DNA of 64,000 nucleotides from Stemphylium vesicarium (taxonomy: Eukaryota; Ascomycota; Dothideomycetes; Pleosporales; Pleosporaceae). The notes below the pieces were generated by a model that saw nothing but the letters and a program-made list of their open reading frames with translations, had not been told where the DNA came from and made no database searches. Position 1 is the stretch's first letter. Each line of letters begins with the position of its first letter. Of the stretch, positions 11,226 through 22,785 are shown one piece after another. Location of the stretch: positions 248,001-312,000 of the forward strand of contig QXCR01000006.1 in the NCBI GenBank assembly GCA_004380135.1, written 5' to 3'. The position numbers and the translations under genes are program-made.

Positions 11226-12355
11226 ATGGACGATCTCTCTTTCTTGGACGCGCTCAGCGAGGACGGTCAAAGCAACGCGACCTTGAAGGCAGTAATTGCG
11301 GGCGGCGAAGTATGCCTCATCTCTGATCGCATCTGCCCATCGATATTCCTTGACAGATGTCCGTTATTGTATCACGCATTTGAATACGGCTTCCAGAATC
11401 GCCTCCAAGCCAGTATTGAAGCCCCGTCCGTGACCGCAGTCATATTACTACTCCGCTACTGCTACACCGGTAGCTACCTACCACCCAACGCAGATTACGG
11501 ACCTGTTCTGCTTCTTCCACACGCCGAATTGTACAAGCTTGCTGAGAATCTCGACATACCCCAACTGCAGCTCCTTGCGCATGGCAACTTCGAGCTGCAA
11601 GTTGAGTTCACATGCTGCATACCTACGCCCCCGCAAGATCTACTCGGCGCCATCCAATTTGTGTATCTTCACTACTCCAGCAGTGAAGCACGCGGGCAAC
11701 ATGGTCTCGTCGGCACACTCCTCAACTACTGCATCTCGAAGTTCATATATCACAAACTTGGGGAGGATGAGGACTTCATTAGGGTCGCTGCGGCGATCCC
11801 GGAGTTCCGACAAGACCTCTGTCGCACAAACATGGAGCGCAACTTTGAAGACGAATGTAAGTCCTATAGGCAACCGCACAAATTAGGCTAACATCAGAAG
11901 GCGCACTCGATATCATACGGTTGTGTCTGGACACTCTACAGGTCCAGCCATGCGTCCGACCCACCGTTCTTGCTTCGCGAGACCTACCACAAGAGATGAT
12001 TCGCGAAGACTTTGTCATCGATTCAGATGAGTCACAAAAAGAGGTCATGTCCGATGTCGTGTCAGCTTTGTCGACCGAAACACCCGAAGAAAGCAACTTG
12101 GAGAACATGGTTGACTCGTTTACCACTACTCTTGTCCATCGACCCAGGCTCCAACAGTGTGCCACAATGGATGACATTGACACGCCATCCTCCAGCGATG
12201 ACGCAGGGTTCACTATAGTTTCACGACCCAAGTTGCATGTGACAAATCCCGAGGAGCCAATGTCCAGCCCAGAGCTGATCCCTACCCCTGTCGTCGACAT
12301 CCTGGCTGCGACCGGTAGTGATTACACTTCCGATGACGAATGGATCAGGCTTTGA
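11226..12355 (+). CDS. BTB/POZ domain protein
   Basis: Two exons, 11226-11856 and 11901-12355, 362 codons (361 residues). The N-terminal BTB fold is recognisable from the order: a SDR-like strand after GGEVCLI, LDRCPLLYHAFEYGFQ (the exposed dimer helix region), then VILLLRYCYTGSY and LYKLAENLDIPQLQLLA. This is the usual architecture of fungal BTB proteins that bring substrates to CUL3 ubiquitin ligases or form oligomers. The C-terminal 120 residues are acidic and disordered, ending SDYTSDDEWIRL. The splice uses the AAG of CAGAAG as acceptor; using the CAG would create an in-frame stop. The start is the first ATG in frame; the partner is unknown. Confidence 0.8.
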
Positions 12356-13070
12356 GAGGGACTTTCAACTGTCGAAAGGTTAAGACTAGAAGATGTCTGG
12401 GCGGGAAGCGGTGCCTCGTGCACTGTTGACCATAAAATGTTTATTCATATCTTTTGCCTTGGGGGGAAATTGCTTTGCGGGCGTTGCGAGAGGAACTCGA
12501 CGGCACACGCGGGTATACACACATGATCTTATTATTCACATTCGCTTTAACATTGGGAGCGTTAGCGCTCACGATAGGGTGCGTCTTTGCAGCAGCGGCG
12601 TTGGGATTGCATGATCGAAAGTTCGCATAGGAGCGAAACGAATTTCTGTAAGGCATAGTTGAATGTAGTTTATATAAAAATTCATGGATGAGATAACTGC
12701 TATCGTGCCACCTTTCCCTTTTGTTCCTTTATGTGTATCATGCAGTGTTCTCGTTGCTGAAGTCTAGAGCTTGTAACCAAACCTTTCGCATGTTATGCCC
12801 GTGTCGCGGGCCCGTTCGAGAATTACAACATGAGGCAAGCGCAACCTCATGTCCATTTCGACGAGGAAGGCTCGACGGCTACTAAGCGACCAGGCGGCTC
12901 CTACATACGAGAAACTGCCATGAGGAAGTAGCGAAGAAAGCAAGATCGCCCACGAAATCGATACTTGCTGACCGAGAACACGAACGGTTCACGACGCTAT
13001 CGACATCTCTAAACTACTCCTCTCATTAGCAGACATTCACATACTATCTTGACTCCCTTCTGCGATCCCC
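12356..13070. other. Intergenic, 715 bases
   Basis: 3' region of the BTB gene and promoter of the next gene. Nothing else is supported. Confidence 0.45.
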
Positions 13071-13826
13071 ATGGGCTTTCACCTCAAACTACATCATTCC
13101 AAGGCGAAGGACCGTCGCAAACAAACCCCATCGCGTACCTCAACACCTCTTGCTACCACGACGACAAATATTCCTACGCCAACTCCAATCGCCTTCACGA
13201 CGCCTATCAGAAGAAGCGCAACGGCACGTCTACCAAACAGCCCCTCCCCACGCCCACTCACAGAACCACGCACTCCACCACCGCGCTACGCAATCCTCAA
13301 CCCAGACGACCGTCTGCCACAGCATCCACAGCCCAGAAACGGTCTACCCACGCGTCAGCCAATACGCCGGTCGTCTGCGAACCCACTACCCGCTTCATCG
13401 CAGCGAGAAGCGCACAGAGAGCCGCCACCTCTACGACGTTACCAATCCACTACTGCTTTGCGGCCTGCTCCACCTCCGCCGTATCAATCGCATCATCCGA
13501 GCACCCAGCGCCTTGCTCCAACCTCTCGGGATCCACAGATGGAACCGTATGAGATGCGACGACGCGGCACGCCAATGTCGATGCGCGAGTCTATTCAGCA
13601 ACAACAGCAACCGGCTCCTTCATTCGGGACGCCGGACGAGAATGCGAGGCGTTTGAATCGCGTGCGGGAGGAACAGGCTAGGCTGCGACGCAGGCAATCT
13701 ATGCCTATGCCTGTGGCTACACCAGTTACTGCTGAACCAGAAGGTGGCGCATGGCTTAGGTGTGAATATTGCCAGAGGAGGATTGATGAGCCGATCCCCA
13801 TGAGGACGTGGGTGGAGCGGAGATGA
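13071..13826 (+). CDS. Arg/Pro-rich hypothetical protein with a terminal CxxC motif
   Basis: Single exon of 251 residues starting MGFHLKLHHSKAKDRRK. Most of the protein is disordered and rich in Pro, Arg, Thr and Ser, with a poly-Gln run (QQQQQ) and a short helical block ENARRLNRVREEQARLRRRQ. The last 30 residues contain WLRCEYCQRRIDEP, one CxxC pair that could bind metal only with a partner. The conserved-looking extremes around a disordered core are typical of fungal orphan proteins. Function is unknown. An intron-containing alternative was not found. Confidence 0.6.
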   Translation: MGFHLKLHHSKAKDRRKQTPSRTSTPLATTTTNIPTPTPIAFTTPIRRSATARLPNSPSPRPLTEPRTPPPRYAILNPDDRLPQHPQPRNGLPTRQPIRRSSANPLPASSQREAHREPPPLRRYQSTTALRPAPPPPYQSHHPSTQRLAPTSRDPQMEPYEMRRRGTPMSMRESIQQQQQPAPSFGTPDENARRLNRVREEQARLRRRQSMPMPVATPVTAEPEGGAWLRCEYCQRRIDEPIPMRTWVERR

Positions 13827-14444
13827 AGCAGTGCATACACGTGTCTGGGAAAGGCCGGGTTATCCACACTCAGCCTGTACTGTACCAGCTAGACACGAAA
13901 AACGAACAAGTATACCAAATCTTCCATTGTTCCTAAACAGCAGATCTGGACTAAAGGCCACGGGTAATGTACATGATAGGAGCCATAGTGGAAACCGTGC
14001 AAAATTCAGATAAATAGGACGTTCATATGTGTTAAGAAAAAAAAAGGGACTTTTCGGTAATACAGAAACCAGGGCATCCTTTCCGTGTAGCTAGAGTGGC
14101 AGTGCGAAAGCCATCTTGAAAGAAATGGCCCTCTCATCACAGATACCGACCCGAAAAAATAAAGGTGCGTGGAACATCCAAAGCCCAAAAGATAGCGAAA
14201 TGCATAATCAGTCTCGTAGGGTTCATGTCGCACAGTCAAGCCTCCGGATGTCCTCAGGCTCCATTAACGCGTAATCCATGTCCACAGGTAGAAAGCCTCG
14301 GAGTGTCAATTTGAGTAGATAAAAATGTCTCAGTCACCATCAGGCCCACTGAATCGGCGTCAGTAGGTGCTCCAGAATAAGGCACGAAAGCAGAGCCTGG
14401 GTTCTTCGACGTACGTTGCCTGTCCTGCTCTAGCCGTCGAACAT
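13827..14444. other. Convergent 3' region, 620 bases
   Basis: Between the stops of two convergent genes; expected to hold both 3' UTRs. No gene is seen. Confidence 0.45.
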
Positions 14445-15760
14445 CTAGTAGCGACCGCGCGGTGGGTAGTCGGCCGGTGCGGCGTCGTAAGGTGGACGAC
14501 CTCCGGGGCTACGGGGGCGAGCACCACGCGGGGAGGGTGGTCGTCCTCCGTCATAAGGGCGTCCATGACCGTTCATGTAGGGGTCATCGTAGCGACGAGG
14601 TGGAGGTCCGGCCCTAGCATCATAAGGATCGTCAGGGTAACGCGGGCGCGGTGGGCCATACTCATCAGGCATGCGACCACGAGGAGGCGAACGTCCATAA
14701 CCTCCATCACGCCTGTCATAGAACTCGCGGGGCGGAGTGCGCCTGCGGTAGTCGTCACGACGAGGGCTGTAGCCACGAGGGGGCCCGCGACGGTCGTAGT
14801 AGTCGTCGTACGGCGCAGGGGGGTAGCCGCGGCGGCCCATGGGGGAGCGGGATCGGTATCTATCACGGCCCCGGTCATCAGGACCACCAGGGCCTCCGTA
14901 AGGAGCCCTAGGCTTGAAAGGTGGAGGTGGGGGAGGATCAGAGACATCTTGGATGCAGGTAACCTCCTGTCCCTTGAACTCACGGCGGTCCAGTTTCTCG
15001 ACTGCAGTCTTAAGGTCGGCGGCCGTCTCGTATTCGACGAATCTGCACTACGTTAGTGTGGTCGTACGAGGCTGGGGTTGTGGCGCACTCACCCAGTGCC
15101 ATCGCGTTCGCGGCCGACTTCAGAGTAGACGACGTCCAATCCAGATTGGCGGGCAAAGTCTTTCAGATCCTATATATTCGAAGTTAAGCGGTGTCCAAAT
15201 CCAGAATGTATGACGGGAAGCACGCGAGCAAAGCCATTACTGGTCCAGGAACGGTACGCTGGCCCTAACAGGAAACGGGGGAAATCCAATGATCGGGGAG
15301 TCTGACCTGCCAGCTGGTCTCCACCGGAAGATTTGCTATTCTCATCCGGTATGGCGTACGCCTGGGGCGCGGAGGGACGCGCTCGTGGGGAGTGAAGTTC
15401 TCGTTGCGGGCGCGCGAGCCGCGGGCGAACTGAACGATGAGGCGCTCGCCCATGAAGTCGGAGCCATCTTGTCAGAAGTTAGGAGGGCGTTATCGGGAAC
15501 GCAACACGGAGGGATACATACGGAAAGCTGCATAGTAGTTAGCGCATATTCGGTCCGCCCGCTGGGGGCCAAGACTTACCAGGAACGACGTCACGAGCGT
15601 CCATGGCGTCCTTGTACTCGATGAAACCGAAGCCATTCATCAGCTTGATTTCGGTGATGTCGCCAGTACCATGTGTCGAGAAGTGGCCCTCGACGTCTGC
15701 CTTGGTGGCATTACGGGGAAGGTTGCCTAGGTACAGGCGCGTGGACGATACCTCGGTCAT
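14445..15760 (-). CDS. SR-type splicing factor with two RRMs and a 6-base microexon
   Basis: Five exons: 15760-15580, 15527-15522 (6 bases), 15467-15307, 15169-15093 and 15042-14445, 341 codons (340 residues). RRM1 starts at TRLYLGNLP (RNP2) and includes NGFGFIEY (RNP1). RRM2 starts RMRIANLPVETSWQDLKDFAR and continues TGFVEYETAADLKTAVEKLD. The tail is rich in Arg, Tyr, Asp, Gly and Pro with RS and RDD elements, as in SRSF1/Srp2-type factors. Such proteins bind exonic RNA and recruit the spliceosome in the nucleus. The microexon restores the RRM spacing DVVPAFHGSDFMGERL; skipping it keeps the frame but deletes two residues. The long open frame on the other strand (14367-15056) is a shadow of the RS tail. 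Confidence 0.88.
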
Positions 15761-16606
15761 GGTGATGGTTGCGGCGGTAAAGCTCTATCCTATGGATAAC
15801 CTAGTCTGGTAGAAATGGTGAGCACATGTCCATGAGTGAGCGGAAAGCCAGCGAGGAAGTGCGCATTGTGCCTGCCGGATATGGGGAGGCTCCGTATCAA
15901 AGACGCGCCACCGGGAAACCAGCGTCCAGCGATGCGCGCAACTACAGGAACCAGATGGACGAGCAAGGGATGGCCAGAGAATGCAATACAGGCGGCTAGT
16001 CGTACCTTGGAGATAACTTTGGACGCTGGAAGCAGGGTGGCCGTGAAGAACCTGAGAGCTCAAGGACCTGGAAGGAGCCGGCTGAGTGCAGTTGACGCGC
16101 ACTCGGGTCTCAGCGAGGGAATTAGTACGCCCAGGGTCGCGGCAATGGATTGCAAGTAGAGATGAGGGCCGAGTTGCTATTGATGTAATAGGCCCCAGCG
16201 AAGTTGTTGGGTGGAGAGTGACGAAGGGCGCGGAGACGAAGTTCGCCCAACGCCTCAATGGCTAGGCTGAGGCACGGACACTATCACGTGCGCCGTGTTT
16301 CCCTGCGATCCGCAAAGCTTCTACCGAGGCTACCAGTGAGATGTGACTTCATTCAAACCATAGCGGACTACGCTGATCATGCAACTGCATCAGACATTCA
16401 CAGGCACCAAGTGCGTTGCAAAGAAGTTGCCTTCATTCGTGTGCCTCTGTTCCTGCCAGTAGTCCTCACTTGGGCAGCAACAACAATTGGGCTGGCGCTA
16501 ATATATATACATGCCATCCTTCCTAATGTACACACCTGCTGATCGCTTACATCGTGGCTCGAGCTGCCCAAGTTGAATAGGCATGGTGCTTACCGGATGA
16601 CCGCGT
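15761..16606. other. Intergenic, 850 bases
   Basis: Promoter and leader of the SR gene and 3' region of the ETF-QO gene. Nothing else is supported. Confidence 0.45.
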
Positions 16607-18547
16607 CTAGGTAAGGACGTACTTCGGTCCCTCGCCGCCCTGGGGGGTCTGCCAGTTGATGTCCTGGTCCGGCACTTTGATATCGCATGTCTTGCAGTGA
16701 ACGCAGCTGATCACAGTTAGTTAGAAGGTACTCAGTCAAGGCGGGTTCTGTGCTTACTTTTGAGCGTTGATCTGGAATCGGACGCCCAATTCTTTACTGT
16801 CGTCCTCGACGTATTCATAAACGCCTGCGGGGCAGAAGCGGTTCTCGACACCCTTGTACCTGGGCCACTCCTTCTCGGCGTGTGCGTCATAGTCCTTAAC
16901 CTGGAGATGGCAGGGTTGATCCTCTTCATGGTTTGTGCCGCTGCGGCTCACGCTTGTCAATATGTCGAAGCTAATCTTGCCGTCGGGCTTGGGGTATTCG
17001 ATCTTTTGGCACTCATCTGCAGTCTTTGTCGCTGCGTGATCAGGCTTGCCGTGCTTCAAGGTCCATGGCGCTTTGCCTCGGAACAGGTATGCTTCCAGAC
17101 CAGAGTACATGATACCACCGTAAACGCCTAGAGGGGTGTGGAAGGATGGTCGCATGTTTCGCACCGTCTTCAGTTCTGACCAGATTGAGGACTTGCGCAT
17201 CTTATCTTCGTAGTCATACAAGAACACGGTACCACCATCAGTGTTGGCTTGGAGAGCATCCCAAGTTGCCTCGGCCGCCAACATGCCCGATCTCATCGCA
17301 TTGTGTGTGCCCTTGATCTTCGGAAGGTTTAGCAACCCCGCCGCGTCTCCGAGTAAAGCGCCACCGGGGAAAGCGAGCTTGGGAATAGACTGGAAGCCGC
17401 CCTCCACCAGTGTCCTTGCGCCGTACGAGATGCACTTGCCGCCTTCCAATACGTCTTGGTAGTACGGGTGGTGCTTCATCTTCTGGAACTCACCGTAAGG
17501 CGCCAGCCATGGGTTAGGGTAGTCCAGCCCGACTACGAGGCCGATACTGACCAAGTTGTCGCCGAAGTGGTACATCCAGGCGCCACCATAGGTGTCCTTG
17601 GGTAATGGGTAGCCCATTGAGTGAACGACAAGGCCAGACTTGAACTTCTCGGGTTGAACCTCCCAGACCTCCTTGATGCCCAGGCCGTAGGTTTGGTGTT
17701 GGCTGTCCCGCCTCAGGTCGTATTTCTTGATAATTTGCTTCGACAAGCTACCGTGGCAGCCTTCACCAAGCAATGTAACACGGGCATGAAATTCCATTCC
17801 TCGCTCAAAGGAGTCCTTGGCTTTTCCCTCGCGTGATATGCCTAGATCGTTGGTAGCTACTCCTGTCACAACGCCTTCATGGTTGTACAGGATCTCCGAC
17901 GCGGCAAATCCGGGGTAGACTTCTACGCCAGCCTCTTCTGCACGCTCGCCGAGCCACTTGACCATTTGGTTCAAGCTTATGATGAAATTGCCATGGTTGT
18001 TCATCTGTGGGGGTTTCGGCAGAGGGATTGCGCGGTCCTTGGTCATGAAGAACATGTGATCCTCTTTTGCAGGCGTGATATCGGCGAAACGGTTCAGGTT
18101 GTCCTCTGACTTCCAGTCGGGTAGCAGCTCGTCCAGCGCAGAAGGCTCGATGACATTGCCCGACACAATATGGTCGCCCAATTCGCCGGCCTTCTCTAGT
18201 ACCAATACCCTGAAGTCTTCATTGCCTGCCGCCGTCGCAATCTGCTTCAGCTTGATTGCCGCCGATAGACCAGCCGGTCCTCCTCCCACAATAAGCACAT
18301 CGACCTCGTCAGATTCGCGCTCTATCGTTTTCGGGTCGAACGTGTCGTCTACAGCGGCGAGTCGTGGGCGTGGCGTCGTGGAAAGACATCTTCTTTGGCC
18401 GGCGATTCGGACTGCTGGACGGTACAATGCTGATACATTTCTTGTCCGTGATGATGCGCATGCGAATGATCGTGTGGCTATGGGCGTGGATCGTGGTGTT
18501 GTGAGCAGGCGTCGTGTTATGGACGCGGGGATCGACCTGGTGGCCAT
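16607..18547 (-). CDS. ETFDH: Electron transfer flavoprotein-ubiquinone oxidoreductase, mitochondrial
   Basis: Two exons, 18547-16758 and 16706-16607, 630 codons (629 residues). The N-terminus MATRSIPASITRRLLTT is a mitochondrial presequence. The FAD site is VLIVGGGPAGLSAAIKL. GDHIVSGNVIEPSALDELLP and GGFQSIPKLAFPGGALLGD are typical ETF-QO blocks. The C-terminal 4Fe-4S site has NRFCPAGVYEY in exon 1 and NCVHCKTCDIKVPDQDINW in exon 2, so the short last exon carries three of the four cluster cysteines. The enzyme sits at the inner membrane and passes electrons from ETF (fatty acid and amino acid oxidation) to ubiquinone. Yeast CIR2 is the homologue. An upstream in-frame extension of 25 residues starts at a non-ATG codon and is left out. 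Confidence 0.96.
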
Positions 18548-19805
18548 TGTGGTGTTGTGGACGGGCAAATAAATTAGACAAAGTGAGGGCGAGAAAAAGA
18601 CGTGATTCCCGAGTTCTTGCAAGCGTGCCCGACCACGCTCTGTAAACTCAATTTGACGGCGCTCAACGATCAGGAACGCGGCGAGGGGAAGGCTTCAGCG
18701 ACCGCGCCGTTCTTGACCAAACCTCGATATGACGATGTCCAAAAGTCGCAGCCGAGGCTAGAGGCTAGGTGCGGGATTGCAATAGCGGGCGTGCCATTGG
18801 CCGACGGCCCGGTCACTCCTCCTTCGTTCCGCAACTCTTAATGCAAGCGTCCCCGAGTATCTCCATCCTGACGCCATACGATATATTCTCGCCCGTACTG
18901 TCAACTCGCGTTAAAGCTAGGTGCTGTCCAGGAGTACTCTGCGCCATCGACGACTTGTCAGCAGACGTTGCGACGTTAGTATGGCGACAAGTCGCAGTGA
19001 TCACCAGGATTGACGGCCGCGGTATATCATGTGCTCAAACTCGACCGACTCCCAGGTAAAAATGTTGTGTTCATCATGAGCGACTTTACAACGCTCCCGG
19101 CGGTGGGCGCATCTCGGTGTGCCTGAAACTGGCTGAGATTCAGGCCCATGCTTGCCTGCGAACCTCAGTCATACACCAAACTTATGCGTTTAGGAAAGCT
19201 TCTCTCCGCATACACCACCCCTGGCGTGTCTGCAACAAGTTCTCAAACCACACATGTTCGACCTCCAGTCTGGATCTTCGTTATGACGACGACTCTCCGG
19301 CATGAAGCTTGCGTCAGCTCTCTCGTCCGCAATTGTCTCTTTTACTTCATGCGTTTGATTCGACCGTTTACAGCCAAGACACGGCCCCAATCCCATGTCA
19401 AACCTGATCTACGGCTGTCATGCAGGGTCTGACATTTCCTCCTGTGAGAGATTTGTGGGGGAATCGATGTTCACTCTTTTCGAGCCTGGCATGCGCAAGG
19501 CATCCTCCAACGGCGCGTGTATGATATGCACGGGAGCCGATGAACGCCCATCTCAGCGAAAGCGGCCTGATCTATCTTGGTAACTGCTTCATTCAGGCGC
19601 GCTGACGAGCCACATAAGGCAAACTTCCTATATAAACTGATCCTCCCAGCCGAATAGGACGGCACGCTCAGCTTCAATCTTTCAAATCATTCCCTGGTGC
19701 AGAGCACTATCTTCCTATTTCTATTTCTATTCCCAAGAGCTGTGCTCATATTACGTTTCGACACATCTCGTTTCAATCCTTCTACGCCAACTACATACCT
19801 TCATT
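18548..19805. other. Intergenic, 1.26 kb
   Basis: Between divergent genes; it contains the TATA element noted separately and CT-rich sequence before 19806. No further gene is seen. Confidence 0.45.
19629..19636 (+). promoter_or_regulatory. TATA box of the Gln/Ala-rich secreted protein gene
   Basis: TATATAAA lies 170 bases before the start codon and is followed by a pyrimidine-rich leader (TTCCTATTTCTATTTC). A strong TATA box fits a highly expressed or regulated gene; the role is inferred from position. Confidence 0.55.
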
Positions 19806-21650
19806 ATGAAGACTTCCATCTCCCTTCTCACGCTTCTTTCAGCTTCCTTTGTGGCAGCGGCTCCTGCGCCCTTTGTAGGCACTGGGCCTGTGGTCGCTGC
19901 TGGAACTGAGAATGTGGCTATGCCGAACACAAACTTTGGCCGACGTGAGGAAGACGTTGTGCAGAAGTTCGGCGAGAGAGCCCTTAAACTCCGTGGTGCG
20001 CTCTTGGACGCACGCGGTAGCATGGGCAAAGATAATGCTAATGTAGGCGCCGAAGCTGCTAATGCGGACGCTGCTGCAGGTGGCGGTGATTCCCAGGCCC
20101 AAGACCAGGGAGCGCAGGATGCTCCCGCTGCCGACGGTGAAGATCAGGGTCAGAACATGGGCAAAGGCAAAGGCAAGGGCAAGGGCAACAATGCCGATGA
20201 CCAAGCTGCTCAAGATGCTGCTGCCGGTAGGATCTACTTTCTCCTCTACCTAAGAGCGCTTCGCTGACCCAACATAGCCCAAGAGGAACAGGCAGCCAAT
20301 GAAGGTCAGGCAATGAACGGTGCTGCTGCTAATGGAGCAATGAACCATAACCAGGCGCAGAATGCTACTGAACAGCTGGGAGCGGCCGAAGCCGGAAACA
20401 TGATGCAGGAACAAGCTCAGAATGCCCATGATCAACAGGCAGCAGCAGACGACCAGGCACAGCAGAACGCAGCTGCAGCTGAGCAAGCCCAGATGGAGCA
20501 CAACCAAAATGCGGCACAAGATGCTGGCGCAGCGGACCAAGCGGCGGCCGATCAACAGGTAAGCAGCTTCAATCCGCAAATTTGACTATTCACTAACGTT
20601 TCTAGGTTGCTCAGGACGGAAACCAGGACAAGAAGGCGCAGCAGCAGCAGCAGCAACAGCAAGAAATGGAGCAAGCTGCAGCTGAGCAGGATGCTGCCCA
20701 GATGGGCGCCAATGAGATGGAACAGGCCGCAGCCGAGCAGAATGACGCCCAGAAGGGAGCCGACGAAATGCAACAGGCTGCAGCTGAGCGAGAGGCTGCT
20801 CAACAGGGTGCCGACCAGATGCAACAAGACGACCAGGCCCAAATGGAGCAGCAAAACAACGGCGCCATGGGAGCTGATCAAGCCGCGGCAGACCAAGCAG
20901 CTGCTGACCAAGAGGTGAGAAGCCATCAAATTCTTCTTCAGATCTCACACTGACTCTTCATAGGCTGGTCAAGATGCCAATGGAAACAAGAAGGCCGAGC
21001 AGCAGCAACAGGAGCTTGAACAAGCCGCAGCCGAACAACAAGCCGCCCAGGAGCAAGCCGACCAGCAGCAACAGCAGCAAGACCAAGCTCAAATGGAAGC
21101 AGACCAGGCACAGATGCAGAAAGACCAGGCCCAGCAAGATGCTGCTAATGGTATGGACCAAGCTGCTGCCGATGAAGGTGCTCAAGCTGGGAGTGAGTAT
21201 CACATTTCTGGACAAAGTAATCAGAAACTAACGACTACAGATGCTACGGCAATCGACGACGCTGGTGCTGCCGCCAATGGCACCGAGGCCAAAAACGGCG
21301 ACAATGGCAACGGCAACGGCAAAGGAAAGCACAAGGGCAAGGGCAAGGGCAAGGGCATGGACCAACTTCTCCAGGAAGCCGAGGCAGCTCTTGGACAGGA
21401 GCAGCAGCAAGAGCAACAGGGGCAAGGACAGCAGGGTGGCGCTGGCGGTCTGATTGAGAGTCTCGTCGGCAACCTTTTGGGCGGAGGTGCTGGAGCTGGC
21501 AAAGACGCGGGTGCGGCCGCTGGAGCTGGCGCTGAAGCTGGCGCTGGTGCCGGTGCCGGCCAACAGAAGGCTGGAGGCATTGCTGGACTGGACTTGTCCA
21601 GTCTCGGCATTGGACGTCGTGCGAAGAGGACCACTGCCTTCCATGCCTAG
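19806..21650 (+). CDS. Secreted Gln/Ala-rich low-complexity repeat protein
   Basis: Five exons: 19806-20226, 20278-20558, 20606-20914, 20964-21192 and 21241-21650, 550 codons (549 residues), all phases agreeing. A signal peptide (MKTSISLLTLLSASFVAAA, then PAP) is followed by a short pro-like part with GRREED. After a GK run (residues 119-127), exons 2-4 encode a long Gln/Ala/Asp/Met-rich tract with imperfect units of about 17 residues of the type EMEQAAAEQxxAQxGAD. The last exon has a second GKGK run, an amphipathic MDQLLQEAEAALGQ, a Gln-rich run and a silk-like GAGAGA tract, ending RRAKRTTAFHA with a possible Kex2 KR site. The translation has no Cys, Trp or Tyr. A surface, matrix or adhesive role is a guess. 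Four well-placed introns argue strongly that this is real coding sequence. Confidence 0.85.
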
Positions 21651-22785
21651 ACCCAAGGATGCCAGAAGTGGCATTGTTGAACAATGTGTACTTGATGGAC
21701 AGACACTGCACCGCAGACATTCGTATTGTTATGTAATCTTCACGCCATGAAGGCTAGATCCTTCCTGTAATGTAGTCATGATCGTAGAATAAAGGGCGCG
21801 ATGCCAGTCGAGCTGGTGCCGCCAATTCGCTATAACTATTGTTCTCTGCATCGGTGCACAGAATGCTTCTTCGTCATCTCAGGAGCAACACGCTGCTTTT
21901 TGGCGACTTAGGCGTTTTACGCGATGGATGGCCATCAGCGACAGCGCATCGGGTTGTGGAACGCTTTACCGCGTTCGGACATGATCGGCGCCCCGCATGC
22001 GTCATCCGGCTTCCCACTCTCAGTATCCATCGACCTGTACTGGGTAGCGAAGCTTATACTTCCTCGTCGCTTGTCATGCATCATAGTACCGCGGACTCTT
22101 AAATTGGAACCCCACCTTTCGCAAACACTGGCCGCTACCTACACAATCAAAAGGAGTGTCGCACCCCGCCGGAACCCGTGTCTCCCACTGCACCAAAAAG
22201 TGGAAAAGGGTGTTGCGGCAGGGGGGTTAGCCAGCTCGCTCACGAAGATTACTTTGAGTATTCTTCTTGCTTGCTACTTTCATCAACTGGGGCTGCACAC
22301 GGAGCGGCCCTTTCCAAACCAGATAAATACCATGGGAAGGATTGAACACCTGACTTCAGGAATCTCAAAGATAGGGCATCGCGCTACCCGCACGCTGTTA
22401 CCTTTGCAAACTTCATCACGTCATATATGATCTCACCTAGGTGCTGGAAGATCTATTAACCTCGAATTGGTGATTCGAGCGGTTCTTCCGAAGTGTGACC
22501 AGCATCGAGCAGAGGCTGTGGGACGGGCCGGGGGTCACTGTCACCTTCACCGCGAGATCTATATCAAGGCTTCATCGATCGCGTCTATACGCGCTGAGCA
22601 GAACGCGAGTCCACGCGCGGCTGCACGTTTTCTACTTACCGGCTCGCTGTCCATATAGAATCCTATAGATTGTTTTGGATCCTCTGCGTCTCCGTTACTG
22701 GTACCACAACCAACCACACCATCTACGACATCGCAAGTCGTATCATCGAATCGGCGCTGAACCCCGCTTTTAGATACTGTGTACC
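21651..22785. other. Intergenic, 1.1 kb
   Basis: 3' region of the secreted-protein gene and promoter of the next. ORFs here are not supported by splice signals or motifs. Confidence 0.45.

Noticed and set aside
14367..15056. Plus-strand ORF of 229 codons
   Set aside because: It lies opposite the repetitive Arg/Tyr/Pro tail of the SR factor; its open frame is a by-product of that codon bias, and the minus strand has five exons in phase and two RRMs.
21221..21634. Minus-strand ORF of 137 codons rich in Pro/Ala
   Set aside because: Antisense shadow of the GAGAGA and Gln-rich exon of the secreted protein.
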